Origin: Thermophagus xiamenensis
Lineage (GTDB): Bacteria > Bacteroidota > Bacteroidia > Bacteroidales > Marinilabiliaceae
Reading direction: 5' to 3'
Length of the DNA: 64,000 nt
Assembly (NCBI RefSeq): GCF_900112795.1
Contig: NZ_FONA01000020.1
Coordinates: forward strand, 1-64,000
Shown here piece by piece: positions 34,991 to 44,892 of this stretch (its first letter is position 1; every line of letters begins with the position of its first letter). The notes beneath the pieces were generated by a model that was given only the letters and a program-made list of their open reading frames with translations, did no database searches and had not been told where the DNA came from. A program made the translations under genes and the position numbers.

Positions 34991-37339
34991 TTATTGTGAT
35001 GAACTGTCAGTATTTACTGAAACACCCCACTTTTTATTTGGAATGCTGTCCATTTGCAGTATCAACTCACCTCCTTTAATTATGTCTGCGTGAAAAATTT
35101 TCCAACTATTTAATTTTTCCCCATTTAGCGTGGCAGATTGGATATAATAATGATTGGGTCCATTATTTTTAGAAGAAATGACAAACTTATCTCCCGGATA
35201 AAATTTTTGGTTAAGATGGACTGTAATTTTATCAAATATAGGGCTGCCTATTTCATAATAAGGCTCTGTGGAACATCCACCTTTCATTGAGAAAAGACCA
35301 ATTTTCATTAAAACGGCCAGTGATCCCATTAATCCCTGGTCTTCGTCTCCTTTGTATCCTCTGTTCGTGCTAATACCCTCATAAACAGCGGAAGCAACTT
35401 TTCTTGACCAGTATTGAGTTAACCAGGGTTTGTTTAAGTAATTAAAAATATAAGCCGTTTGGATTGAGGGTTGATTGCCGTAATTAATAGGAATTCTGCG
35501 ATATTCAGGATGCGTTTCCAAATCGTGGGAAGTTCCGGAAGTAAAACCCCAGTTTTCTGCTTCCTGAAATTGGTTATTTAATTTAGAGGCAGCATTTTCT
35601 TTTCCTCCCATAAGATTTGCTAATCCATCTAAATCATGAGGTACAAACCATGTAGCCTGAGCGGCGTTGGCCTCTACAAACCCTTCCTTGAATTTAAATG
35701 GGTCGAAATCTTCCATCCATTTACCTGTTAGGTCTTTGGGTCTCATCCATCCTGAAATGGAATCAAACAGATTTACGTAGTTTTTACTGCGATTGAAAAA
35801 ATAACCTGCCTCGTCAGAAATATTGAGTTTAGTAGCTAGCTGGGCAAGTGTCCAATCTTGATAGGCATACTCCAAAGTTTGTCCTGCCCCGTCCAAATGG
35901 AAGGCATTGCATGGTTCCGGGAAAGGATAAGGAACATATCCATTTTTAAGGTAATATGATAACCCTCCACCGATGTTCGTATTATGTTCGTAACCAGCCT
36001 TTCCCATTATGCCGCCTGGCATGTGATTTTTTTTGAGTGCCTGATAAATAAAATCAAGATTTTCTTTTATTATATTTTTTTGTATAGCGCTTATTATAAA
36101 AGGGGTAGATGATGCTCCGGTCATAACGTAGGTATAGTTGCCACCCGAAGGACCACGGGGAATGATTCCGCCATCTTTGTAATATTGTAATAATGACATT
36201 GAAAATTCATACATATATTCCGGATAAACCAATCCCCACAGCGTATTAAGTGTCCATTGCGCACCCCAAAAAGAGTCTGAATTGTAATGGTTGAACAACG
36301 GAACACCGTTTTTGTCAAGCGGTAGTTGACCTATTTTAAATTCATCGCCCGTATTATCGGGATAGGCGCCGTTAATGTCATTAATAATTCTTCGACCTTG
36401 GAGTGAATGCCAAAGATCGGTGTAAAATCTTCTTTGTTGTTCCGCTGTTCCGCCTTCCACTTCTATGCGTCCGAGTAATTGATTCCACTCTTCTTGAGCT
36501 TCCGTTACTATCTTGTCGAAATTCCAGTGTGGCAACTCATGTTGTAGATTTATTTCTGCATTGTTTTCAGATGTATATGAAACCGCCAACTTAAGGAGAA
36601 GCTCATCATTTGGAATATCTTTAAATATTATAAGGTAATTTCCCGTTATTGAATCTTTTACGACATCCTTGATGGGTGCGTTAAAATGAGCAGAGAAAAA
36701 TACGGTGCAACTCTTGGGTCTTCTGCGGGTAGGTAAATTCGTGACTTTACCTAGAATTTTAGCTGGATTATCTGAAAGTTGAATGTAACCTTTCGCCATT
36801 TTACTGGGTCCGAGCTGACCATTTAAGTTAAATAATATGGCAGGGGATGAAGATTTTTTGTTAAAGTAGTACCGATGAAATCCAACTCTTTTGGTTGATG
36901 TCAATTCCGCTTTTATTTGATACCTGTCAAGAAATAATTGATGATAGCCCGGGGTAATGATTTCAGTTTTATGGTTGAACTTGGAATAATAATCTTTAAA
37001 AATTGAGTTATTTGTTGACTGCAATGTGACAGGCATAACCGATGGCCCTGATAATTGCCAGGCATGTATATGACTAAAACCTTTTACTGTATCGATTTTG
37101 TATCGGTAACCGCTTCCCCAGGTTCCATGTACTTCTGTGTCGGGACTCAGATTTACCATTCCAAAAGGTCGGGAAGCAGACGTAAAGTAAAACCATCTTG
37201 AATTTTCGGTATCCAATAGGGGATATACGTTGTGGGTGAATTTCAGAGGGGAGTGATACTGATCGTTTTTACTTTGGCAGTCTTGAAGTACTAGGATAAT
37301 TATAAAAACAATGAAAATTTTCGTTTTGCTTATTTTCAT
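34991..37339 (-). CDS. GH92-family exo-alpha-mannosidase lipoprotein-like protein
   Basis: 782 aa. The N-terminal hydrophobic stretch ends LVLQDC (Cys about 21), a possible lipoprotein signal. GH92 hallmarks: N-terminal beta-sandwich with GFSHIHAWQLSG, barrel motifs DSFWGAQWTLNTLWGLVYP, VEANAAQATWFVPHD and the catalytic-region GDEDQG (about 685). GH92 enzymes are calcium-dependent inverting alpha-mannosidases. GxxHDEDQG-type motif is slightly altered here (GYKGDEDQG). It stands alone, without susCD nearby, so its substrate glycan is unclear. Confidence 0.9.
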   Translation of the reverse strand: MKISKTKIFIVFIIILVLQDCQSKNDQYHSPLKFTHNVYPLLDTENSRWFYFTSASRPFGMVNLSPDTEVHGTWGSGYRYKIDTVKGFSHIHAWQLSGPSVMPVTLQSTNNSIFKDYYSKFNHKTEIITPGYHQLFLDRYQIKAELTSTKRVGFHRYYFNKKSSSPAILFNLNGQLGPSKMAKGYIQLSDNPAKILGKVTNLPTRRRPKSCTVFFSAHFNAPIKDVVKDSITGNYLIIFKDIPNDELLLKLAVSYTSENNAEINLQHELPHWNFDKIVTEAQEEWNQLLGRIEVEGGTAEQQRRFYTDLWHSLQGRRIINDINGAYPDNTGDEFKIGQLPLDKNGVPLFNHYNSDSFWGAQWTLNTLWGLVYPEYMYEFSMSLLQYYKDGGIIPRGPSGGNYTYVMTGASSTPFIISAIQKNIIKENLDFIYQALKKNHMPGGIMGKAGYEHNTNIGGGLSYYLKNGYVPYPFPEPCNAFHLDGAGQTLEYAYQDWTLAQLATKLNISDEAGYFFNRSKNYVNLFDSISGWMRPKDLTGKWMEDFDPFKFKEGFVEANAAQATWFVPHDLDGLANLMGGKENAASKLNNQFQEAENWGFTSGTSHDLETHPEYRRIPINYGNQPSIQTAYIFNYLNKPWLTQYWSRKVASAVYEGISTNRGYKGDEDQGLMGSLAVLMKIGLFSMKGGCSTEPYYEIGSPIFDKITVHLNQKFYPGDKFVISSKNNGPNHYYIQSATLNGEKLNSWKIFHADIIKGGELILQMDSIPNKKWGVSVNTDSSSQ

Positions 37340-37475
37340 AAAATAAGTGGCAATTAGTGTGGTTGTTCACTAAGGAATGAATTGTTCTATTTGGAAAACC
37401 GTTTTATGGCTCAATATATCGGAAAACCTTTATACTAATGATACTAGGGTGGCAAGATGCCTTTTCATAATAAGT

Positions 37476-37695
37476 AAATGCACATAAAAAGCCATGCAAG
37501 TTCCACCGGCCAAGAAATTAGAAAAATTTTATACGGATGAAACGAGCATGGCGACTTTTGCCACAAAAGGACATGTATAAATTTAGTTAAGCCATGCGAG
37601 TTCCATTCGGCCAATGAGTTAAATAAATTATATACGAATGAAACGAGCATGACCAAGAAAGTTTGTTTCTACTTATCGCTCGAAACGTTAATTTA
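37476..37695 (+). repeat. Dispersed repeat DR, copies 4a-4c (partial, full short unit, partial)
   Basis: Copy 4a keeps only the right half (from about 37490, GCCATGCAAGTTCCA to GGATGAA at 37541). Copy 4b is complete, TGAA to TGAA (37538 to 37642, 101-bp period), with ATGGCGACTTTTGCCACAAAA and GCCATGCGAGTTCCA. Copy 4c has only the left end from 37639. The tandem units share the TGAA junctions. Confidence 0.85.
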
Positions 37696-37718
37696 TAATC
37701 TCTGTAGTCTCCTAAACC

Positions 37719-38228
37719 TTATTTTTGGAGGATGAACCGAATCATCAAGAATCCACCAAATATTTGAAAAGCCATCCCAGGAATACCTAGTCGGAAATCC
37801 TGAATCGCCAGGAAAAAGTCTTTTATCATAGCCCATTCAAACAATGTCCCAATCATTTGTGATATGAATACGACACCCAACAATATCGGAACCGAAACTT
37901 TTTTAAAGTAATAGGCTGCAAATCCGGCAGAAATGGCCAAAAGTACTGATTTCATCATGATGGCCGGCAGTGCGGCTGTCAGTGGCATTCCAAACAATAG
38001 CGAGTTAATGGCCGGCGATAAAAGGGCAGTTAATACTCCTGCTTTCCAGCCGTATTTATAGGCGCCAATGAGGGTGAAAAAATAAATGGGTAAAAGGACC
38101 GGGCCCAGATTAACCAGGTGGCAAACCTGGGGGAAAATTATATTCCCGGCAACAAAAAGAGAAGTTACCCAATAGGTTTTGGCATCTTTATACTCCAGAG
38201 AGTAAAGTTTGACTGTTGTAGCTTCCAT
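37719..38228 (-). CDS. ECF-transporter S-component-like membrane protein
   Basis: The 169-aa protein has five or six predicted helices and short loops (VCHLVNLGPVLLPIYFFTLIGAYKYGWKAGVLTALLSPAINSLLFGMP), the pattern of substrate-binding S subunits of energy-coupling-factor importers. It follows the TonB receptor by 11 bp on the same strand, so one nutrient is likely carried across both membranes by this pair. No EcfA/EcfT genes are in the window. Substrate is not readable; a vitamin or similar cofactor is inferred. Confidence 0.8.
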   Translation of the reverse strand: MEATTVKLYSLEYKDAKTYWVTSLFVAGNIIFPQVCHLVNLGPVLLPIYFFTLIGAYKYGWKAGVLTALLSPAINSLLFGMPLTAALPAIMMKSVLLAISAGFAAYYFKKVSVPILLGVVFISQMIGTLFEWAMIKDFFLAIQDFRLGIPGMAFQIFGGFLMIRFILQK

Positions 38229-38239
38229 AGTCGATATGA

Positions 38240-40528
38240 TTAAAAGTTGAAATTTATTCCGGTCATAAAGGTAGCTTTTGGCATGGGATATCCTTCATTG
38301 ATTTCATATTTTTGAGCCAAAAGATTCTCTCCATTGACAAAAAATCTTATCAAAGGGTTTAATCGATAATTGGCTTTTACATTCCATAACAGGAAATTTT
38401 CTTGTTCGTCGTCTTCCACCGATGTAAAAAGACCGTTAATATATTGAAATCCTGAGGATATTCTAAACTTTTTTTTAGAAAAGGTGACATCTGTAAATGC
38501 CTTATGTTGTGGTGTTGCTACCACAGGATATTTCATATTCAGCCAGCTGTAGTTGGCATGAGTGGTCCACCACTGATTTATTTTATAGGTAATGGAAGCT
38601 TCTATGCCATGATTTTTTATCTTGCCGGTATTAATATTTAAAGGTCGTCCATCGCTAAATACGGTTTGAATTATGTTGTCTCCTTCCAGATAAAAGAGGT
38701 TTAAATTATATTGAAAGCTGTTACTAAAGAGTTGTTGGGAAACGGAAACTTCATAATTCATAACGCTTTCCGGATTCAAATCAGGGTTTTGAGGGGGGAA
38801 CATAAAAAGTTCACGGATGGTTGGATTGCGAAATCCTTTTGCGGCATTGGCTTTAACGACCAATGTATTTGGTAAATGTAAAGCAATGCCAGCCTGTGGA
38901 ATCCATTGTGTTCCGGTTTTTGAATGTTTGTCGTAACGCAATCCGGCATCGAAGGTTAGGCGATTTCCCAGGTATTGGCGGATGCTTACATACGCTGCAG
39001 TCTCGTTTAAAGAGGTGTCGGCCAATGTAACATTTTCAGCATTATCTATAAATTGGTTCCGGGCTTCACCTCCAAAATATTGATAATCGACACCTACGGT
39101 TAACCGATTGTTAGGGAACAAGGAGGCAGACTGATACCACGATATACCTGTCATTTTATCGTTAGAGCGAAAACGATAATCCAGCGGCTCCCCATCAATG
39201 GGATAGCCATCGTTTATTTTGTGTTGTCCCCAGTTATAATAGAATTTAATAGCTCCGGAAGTTTGATGAAATTTATTTTCTAACGCCAACGAAGTCATTC
39301 CTCTGGTAATTTGGGCATCGTTATCGATAATGGGTTCATTTTCCGTTCCCGGATTGGATGAGTTGAAATGTGATAGGTTGAGATCAAAAGAGATATTCCA
39401 TTGGTTGGCTATCTCATAAGCCAATTTGGTAAAGCCATTCCACTGGTCGAACTCCATGTTGGGGCGGTGACCGTCGGTACGGTTGTATGAAAACGCCAAT
39501 TTTCTGCTGAACCCTTTTTTACGGAAAGTGTTGGAAACCGAGGACTGCAAAGTGTTATAGGAGCCATAGCCCACTCTGGCGTGGTAGGTTACCGTGTCCT
39601 GTTTAATTTGCGGAGTGACAATATTGATAACTCCGCCCATGGCATTGGAACCATAGAGTACAGATGCCGGTCCACGTATCACTTCTACTCTTTCGGCCAG
39701 CATAGTTTGATAGGCGTCGGCCATTGGATGACCCATTAACCCCATATATTGTGGTTCGCCGTCGATGAGTACCAGCAAGCCCGTGGTAGGTTGTCCTCCA
39801 ATGCCCCGAAGATTCATAGTACCGGCGGCACCGTTGGCCACACCATAACCCATAATGCCGCGACTGGTGATGAAAAGGCCGGGTACCTGTTCGTTCAGAA
39901 TGGGTAACAGGGATGGTTGTTGACTGTTTTTGATTTGGTCAGTAGTTATAATGGAGATGCTTAAAGGCAAATGACGAATGTCAGTTTCAAATCGTGTTCC
40001 GGTGACTGTGACTTCATCAAGAGATATTGTTTTTTTATTTTTCAGGGAGTCTGTTTTTTCTTGTCCTTTTGAACCAAGTGAAAGGGTCATGCCAAGGATG
40101 AATAGTGCAAGTGTCTTTAGTTTTGATTGGTTTAAAAAATCCCGGACCAATTTCAGAATGTTTTCAATAGAGTTTTCCTTTTGACACATTTTTTCCATAG
40201 GGCACCAGTCTGTTTGGTCTCTGTTGATGATTACCGGCACCTCTTTTTCATATTCCACTTCAATATCTTTATCTTTCAGTAAATTTAATGCCTGTTTGCT
40301 AATCATGTGGGTGTAAAATTTTTTAACCCCTCCGGCAATCATCAATGCAGCCGATGCTTTTCCCACCACTTTATCGGCTACAAAAGCTCCTTTTAAAAAA
40401 TCCGGATCATTGTTCAATAATTCATATAAATCTCTAACCCCTCGTTGAGTAAACGTTCTGATTTGATTGTTGTTTTTTATGACACAGGTGTATTTACCTG
40501 TTTTTAGCATTTCGATGATATCTTTCAT
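38240..40528 (-). CDS. DUF1893 domain fused to a TonB-dependent receptor
   Basis: Residues 1-130 form a complete DUF1893 (TM1506-like) domain (GKYTCVIKNNNQIRTFTQRGV, FLKGAFVADKVVGKASAALM, NRDQTDWCPMEKMC). A signal-peptide-like stretch follows (about 137-155), then a TonB box (DEVTVTGTR, 171-179), plug (about 180-300, VIRGPASVLYGSNAMGGVINIV) and barrel ending in GINFNF. DUF1893 normally occurs as a separate cytosolic protein. Here no stop separates the two; a frame loss in the spacer, or a start at Met111/114 for the receptor alone, could explain this. The start codon lies in the end of a dispersed repeat. Downstream is the ECF S-component. Confidence 0.85.
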   Translation of the reverse strand: MKDIIEMLKTGKYTCVIKNNNQIRTFTQRGVRDLYELLNNDPDFLKGAFVADKVVGKASAALMIAGGVKKFYTHMISKQALNLLKDKDIEVEYEKEVPVIINRDQTDWCPMEKMCQKENSIENILKLVRDFLNQSKLKTLALFILGMTLSLGSKGQEKTDSLKNKKTISLDEVTVTGTRFETDIRHLPLSISIITTDQIKNSQQPSLLPILNEQVPGLFITSRGIMGYGVANGAAGTMNLRGIGGQPTTGLLVLIDGEPQYMGLMGHPMADAYQTMLAERVEVIRGPASVLYGSNAMGGVINIVTPQIKQDTVTYHARVGYGSYNTLQSSVSNTFRKKGFSRKLAFSYNRTDGHRPNMEFDQWNGFTKLAYEIANQWNISFDLNLSHFNSSNPGTENEPIIDNDAQITRGMTSLALENKFHQTSGAIKFYYNWGQHKINDGYPIDGEPLDYRFRSNDKMTGISWYQSASLFPNNRLTVGVDYQYFGGEARNQFIDNAENVTLADTSLNETAAYVSIRQYLGNRLTFDAGLRYDKHSKTGTQWIPQAGIALHLPNTLVVKANAAKGFRNPTIRELFMFPPQNPDLNPESVMNYEVSVSQQLFSNSFQYNLNLFYLEGDNIIQTVFSDGRPLNINTGKIKNHGIEASITYKINQWWTTHANYSWLNMKYPVVATPQHKAFTDVTFSKKKFRISSGFQYINGLFTSVEDDEQENFLLWNVKANYRLNPLIRFFVNGENLLAQKYEINEGYPMPKATFMTGINFNF

Positions 40529-40733
40529 TCGTATATAATTTATTTAACTCATTGGCCGAATGGAACTCGCATGACAAAGAATTTTATACATTCTCTTTTG
40601 TGAAAATCTCTCATTGTCATGCTCGTTTCATCCGTATAAATTTTACTTAAGTTATTGGTTGGATGGAACTCGCATGACCTTAAGTTTATACATGTTCTTG
40701 TTGTGACAAGCGTTCCTGGTCATGCTCGTTTCA
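40524..40733 (-). repeat. Dispersed repeat DR, copies 5a and 5b (two short units, 103-bp period)
   Basis: On the minus strand the two units run TGAA (40730-40733) to TGAA (40627-40630) to TGAA (40524-40527). Each has ACGAGCATGAC, a CACAA/TTTATACAT segment and CATGCGAGTTCCAT. The final ATGAA overlaps the start codon of the DUF1893-receptor gene at 40528. Confidence 0.88.
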
Positions 40734-40879
40734 TTGTTTATAATAAATTGGTATTAAAATAAAACCCTCTAGAATATGTAATTCCGCTGTTTATAGTTTG
40801 CAAAAATAATTTAATTTGAATTATAAAAAATAATAAAGGGAATAAGATTGTTAGTGTTCAGAGGTTTGAATTAATTATA

Positions 40880-41343
40880 TAAATGCGAGTTCCATCACCC
40901 CGATAGCTTAAATAAATTTTAATACTGATGAAATTTATAAGAATGAAACGAGCATGGCGGCTTTCGTCACAAAAGAACATGTATAAAAACTTAGAGGCAG
41001 AAGTGCACAGGCAGAAGGCAGAAGAAGTCAATAGTCATTAATTGAACAGTCATTAGTGTTAATGGACTAGTGACTAACGACAAACCACTAATGACTAATT
41101 TTAAGCACCAATAGTTCAATTAAATAAATAAATTTTATGCGGATGAAACGAGCATGGCGACTTTTGCCACAAAAGAGCATGTATAAAATGATATAGGCAG
41201 AAGTGCACAGGCAGAAGGCAGAAGTGAGATTTATCGATTTTATGATTGCGGGTTGGGAAATTTCCCCTTTAGGGGATTAAGGGGTGAGGGATGGCCAAAA
41301 TGGACTTTAAACTAATTATATAAGTAAATTTTATACGAATGAA
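40880..41343 (+). repeat. Dispersed repeat DR, copies 6a-6c (partial, long, long)
   Basis: Copy 6a keeps only the right half (AAATGCGAGTTCCATC to GATGAA near 40932). Copy 6b runs 40944-41147 (200-bp period) and contains AGGCAGAAGTGCACAGGCAG and CATTAGT words, later ACTAATGACT in reverse. Copy 6c runs 41144-41343 (196-bp period) with the same left part but a unique middle (TTTCCCCTTTAGGGG and following). Flanking sequence 40740-40880 is A+T-rich with no gene. Confidence 0.88.
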
Positions 41344-41372
41344 AAGGAAGTTATAAATATGGAATTAAACTT

Positions 41373-41402
41373 AAAAAGCTGCCTGTTATCAAGCAGCTTT
41401 TT
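41373..41402 (-). terminator. Terminator of the tRNA transcript
   Basis: A perfect 10-bp stem (AAAAAGCTGC / GCAGCTTTTT) with a 10-nt loop and five T residues on the minus strand, 6 bp after the tRNA-Pro 3' end. Confidence 0.9.
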
Positions 41403-41408
41403 AAATTG

Positions 41409-41483
41409 TCGGGGTAGCAGGATTCGAACCTGCGACCTCCTGCTCCCAAAGCAGGCACACTAACCGGGCTGTGCTATACCCCG
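41409..41483 (-). tRNA. tRNA-Pro (anticodon TGG)
   Basis: 75 nt. The acceptor stem CGGGGTA/TACCCCG, an anticodon arm CTGCT-TTGGGA-AGCAG giving anticodon TGG, and the T-arm GGTTCGAATCC fold as a full cloverleaf. CCA is not encoded. Confidence 0.95.
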
Positions 41484-41500
41484 AATATTTTTTAATATAT

Positions 41501-41590
<90 letters not shown>

Positions 41591-41749
41591 AGGGGAATAG
41601 AGAAAACTTATATGGAATTAATCATCGTTATTGCAATCAATGATGTTAAACTTTTTCACATCTTATGTCGTTTCTGATTGCGGTTGCAAATGTATTAATT
41701 CGTCTCTAAACTCCCAAATTTTCCCCTTTACTTTATGTGAAAAAAATAA

Positions 41750-43798
41750 CTATTTTTCGAAATTCTCTTCTGTGGTGAATGAGGGTGCGGGTAATCCTGC
41801 ACCGTTAAATAGCGATGCCTCAGCGCCATTATGGAACGCATAGCGCACTTCGGCAGGTGAGGATATTCCTGGAGCGAATACTTCAATTTTATCTTCCAAT
41901 ACCTTAACCTGTGCAGGTACAAACTTCCCATCTTTACCAGCAATTTCGAATTGGTTAACTACATCCTTTCGAATTATTAATCCTTCTGTGGCATGTTTGA
42001 AGTATATTACAATTTTGTTGCTTTGCCTTTCAATCTTTGATGGAAGAGGACCCGAATAATCCATGTTTTTCCCGTAATCGTTGGCAAGAGCCCATAGGGC
42101 AAGCCTTTCGCCTACATCGGCTTTATTGGCAGGGTGAATGGTGTTAATGTCGCCAATATCCAATGTAACAGCCATTCCCGTATTCGGAATGTTAAGTGCT
42201 CTTCTCTGGGCCTCTCTTAACGAAGCAGAAGAAGTGCCTTTTACATCATTATAGTGCCAGGGAGCCAGTTGTACATAGTAGAAAGGCATTTTCTCGTTCT
42301 CGAATTTATCACGCCAGTCATTTATTAGTAATCCCATTAGCTCAAGATATTGTTTTGCTCTTCCAACATTGGCTTCACCCTGGTACCAAATAGTGCCTTT
42401 TATTGAATATGGTGTTAGGGGAGCAATCATTCCGTTATAAAGCGTGGTAGGCGTGTGAGAATTAAGAACTATTGGTCTTTTTGGTCGTTTCTCGAAGGTA
42501 TCGGTAGCAGGATCAAACAGATACAATTTTTTCTCAAAAAGCTGCGCCACTACCTTATATTTCCATTCTCCGGCAAGGGATATGGCATCATGAGGGTTGT
42601 TTTGCGGATACACGGTTAAAAGTTCTGGTTTTCCGTTAATGCCTCCGGCGCCCATAATATCTATTACTTTAATTGCCAAAACGGCTTTTCCTGTTTTAAT
42701 CTTTTCTGCAGGAACAGTATAGGTTCTTTCGACCAGCCAATTACCTTCCGTTTCATAGCCTCCTATTCTTTCCCCATTGAGATAGGTTACATCCATGTCA
42801 TCAATGGGGCCTAGAGAAATAACCAAGTTTTTTCCTTCCCATTTGTCGGGTATTTCAAAAGTCTTTCTGTACCAAAAGACACCGTCTAAATCTCCTGCTT
42901 CAGAATTTTCAATTTCTCCCGGTAGTTGTATGCTATTCCAGTTATCTGTATTGGTTTCGGGGTTACTGCAATAATGGTCAAAAATATCCAGATTTTTGTA
43001 AGGTTCCTGGTTTATATCTGTTTTTTCGACCGAAATCCAGTTCATGGAATGAAGCCATTGGTGGTAGGCTTTTTCCTGAGGGATAATTTGCTTTAGCTTA
43101 TTAGCGATGGTTTGAAAATCTTCATGGGTTGATAATTTTTCATTACTTATCCAGGCTTCAATTGGGGTTCCACCCCAGCTACTGTGAATAATCCCTATGG
43201 GGACTCCCAGCTCCTTGTTTAATTTGACTGCAAAGAAATAAGCAGTAGCACTGAAATGTCCTGTGTTTTGGGGATTAGAGATTTCCCATGAGCCTGTCAC
43301 ATCAGTAAGAGGAGTTATGGAAGTTGTTCTTTCCACCGTTAACATTCTGATCTGCGGATTTTCCGAATTGGCTATAACCTGGGCTGAATGAAGGATGGTG
43401 TCTCTGGGCGGCCAACCTGCTACCGGCATTTCCATATTAGATTGACCGGATGCGAGCCATACCTCACCCAATAAAACATTTCGGATGCTTATGGTCGTAT
43501 CGGGTGCCTCTATTGTAAGTGAGTAAGGACCACCAGCTTCAATAGTTTTAAGTGTTGCTTGCCAGGTGCTGTCTTCCATGGCTTTGGCAGTGGTGCTACT
43601 TCCCCAATCAGCAGAAATATTAATAATGGTTCCAGGTGTTGCTTTACCCCAAATTATAGCATCCGTGTTTTGTTGAATTACCATATTTTCGGAAAATAGG
43701 GCAGGCAGTTCTAAATTGGATTTCGTGGGCTGACAGCTGTAAAGTAGAGATAAAAATACAAAGAAACATGTAAATTTGATAAAATGTAATGTTTTCAT
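41750..43798 (-). CDS. Sialate O-acetylesterase-type (SGNH/SASA) lipoprotein
   Basis: 682 aa with a lipobox LLYSC (Cys about 22). An N-terminal beta domain (LFSENMVIQQ) leads into the SASA esterase fold with nucleophile Ser in LASGQSNME (about 115), IGIIHSSWGGTPIEAW, and a late block with Asp/His (DIGDINTIHPANKADVG). A beta-sandwich insert around 255-390 (DGVFWYRKTFEIP) resembles a glycosidase jelly roll and is usual in this family. It removes acetyl groups from sugars. The substrate could be sialic acid or acetylated plant sugars. Confidence 0.9.
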   Translation of the reverse strand: MKTLHFIKFTCFFVFLSLLYSCQPTKSNLELPALFSENMVIQQNTDAIIWGKATPGTIINISADWGSSTTAKAMEDSTWQATLKTIEAGGPYSLTIEAPDTTISIRNVLLGEVWLASGQSNMEMPVAGWPPRDTILHSAQVIANSENPQIRMLTVERTTSITPLTDVTGSWEISNPQNTGHFSATAYFFAVKLNKELGVPIGIIHSSWGGTPIEAWISNEKLSTHEDFQTIANKLKQIIPQEKAYHQWLHSMNWISVEKTDINQEPYKNLDIFDHYCSNPETNTDNWNSIQLPGEIENSEAGDLDGVFWYRKTFEIPDKWEGKNLVISLGPIDDMDVTYLNGERIGGYETEGNWLVERTYTVPAEKIKTGKAVLAIKVIDIMGAGGINGKPELLTVYPQNNPHDAISLAGEWKYKVVAQLFEKKLYLFDPATDTFEKRPKRPIVLNSHTPTTLYNGMIAPLTPYSIKGTIWYQGEANVGRAKQYLELMGLLINDWRDKFENEKMPFYYVQLAPWHYNDVKGTSSASLREAQRRALNIPNTGMAVTLDIGDINTIHPANKADVGERLALWALANDYGKNMDYSGPLPSKIERQSNKIVIYFKHATEGLIIRKDVVNQFEIAGKDGKFVPAQVKVLEDKIEVFAPGISSPAEVRYAFHNGAEASLFNGAGLPAPSFTTEENFEK

Positions 43799-43819
43799 GA
43801 GTGCTTTGATTTTTTGAAA

Positions 43820-43852
43820 AAAGACCGACCATGAATAATCATGTCGGTCTTT
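43820..43852 (-). terminator. Terminator of the nfeD-floA operon
   Basis: A 10-bp perfect stem (AAAGACCGAC / GTCGGTCTTT) followed on the minus strand by a run of six T. Confidence 0.9.
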
Positions 43853-43873
43853 AAGTTAAGTGGAACTTAATGT

Positions 43874-44887
43874 TTACGATTTGTCATTCTTGTTTTTATC
43901 GTCACTGGATTTAGATGGTCTGCTTTGTTGAGGTTTTGCTATGGCATCCCTCATTTGTGTATCGGCATCTATGTTTTTATAGCGCATATAATCCATTACA
44001 CCGAGGTTTCCTGAACGGAAGGCTTCGGCAATTGCTTTGGGAACTTCAGCTTCAGCTTCAATAACGTGGGCCCGTGCTTCTTGCGCTTTGGCCTTCATTT
44101 CTTGTTCGAGGGCTACAGCCATGGCCCGACGTTCTTCTGCTTTAGCCTGGGCAATATTTTTATCTGCTTCAGCCTGGTCCATTTGAAGTTCGGCACCTAT
44201 GTTTTTGCCTATATCAATATCGGCGATGTCGATGGAAAGAATTTCGAAGGCAGTACCGGCATCCAGCCCTTTACTCAATACTACTTTGGATATAGAATCG
44301 GGATTTTCCAATACAGCTTTATGAGAGCTGGAAGAACCGATGGATGAAACGATACCCTCACCAACACGGGCTAAAACTGTTTCTTCGCCGGCACCTCCAA
44401 CCAATTGTTTGATGTTGGCACGAACCGTTACACGAGCCTTAGTAATCAACTGTATGCCATCTTTAGCAACGGCAGCCACCGGTGGTGTGTCGATAACTTT
44501 AGGGTTGACTGACATTTGTACTGCTTCGAAAACATCCCGTCCTGCCAAATCGATGGCGGTACCCATCTGGAAGGAGAGATCAATGTTGGCTTTTGAGGCC
44601 GAAACGAGAGCATGTACAACATTATTGACATTTCCACCGGCCAGGTAATGGGCCTCTAATTCATCACGTTTGATGTTTTGCAGTCCCGCCTTATGTGCTT
44701 CTATCATAGCTCTAACGATAATAGTAGGCGGCACTTTACGGATGCGCATAAGCGCTAATTGTAAAAGTGATATTCTTACGCCGGAAACAAGAGCTGAAAA
44801 CCAGAGTATTACCGGCACATAGTAGAGAATAATAAAAAATAAAACAATAAGGACCGCTATTAGGCCAAATGTCCCGAAAATTTCCAT
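43874..44887 (-). CDS. floA: Flotillin-like membrane protein FloA
   Basis: 337 aa. An N-terminal membrane hairpin (about 5-35) precedes an SPFH-like domain ([40 protein letters not shown]) and an Ala/Glu-rich coiled coil (about 235-300, [21 protein letters not shown]). FloA organises ordered membrane microdomains. It follows an NfeD-like gene by 5 bp, the usual arrangement. A terminator follows. Confidence 0.95.
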   Translation of the reverse strand: MEIFGTFGLIAVLIVLFFIILYYVPVILWFSALVSGVRISLLQLALMRIRKVPPTIIVRAMIEAHKAGLQNIKRDELEAHYLAGGNVNNVVHALVSASKANIDLSFQMGTAIDLAGRDVFEAVQMSVNPKVIDTPPVAAVAKDGIQLITKARVTVRANIKQLVGGAGEETVLARVGEGIVSSIGSSSSHKAVLENPDSISKVVLSKGLDAGTAFEILSIDIADIDIGKNIGAELQMDQAEADKNIAQAKAEERRAMAVALEQEMKAKAQEARAHVIEAEAEVPKAIAEAFRSGNLGVMDYMRYKNIDADTQMRDAIAKPQQSRPSKSSDDKNKNDKS

Positions 44888-44892
44888 AATAG

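Noticed and set aside
40534-41372. Cobalamin, thiamin or preQ1 riboswitch ahead of the receptor gene
   Set aside because: None of the conserved boxes was found; the region is made of DR units and A+T-rich filler.
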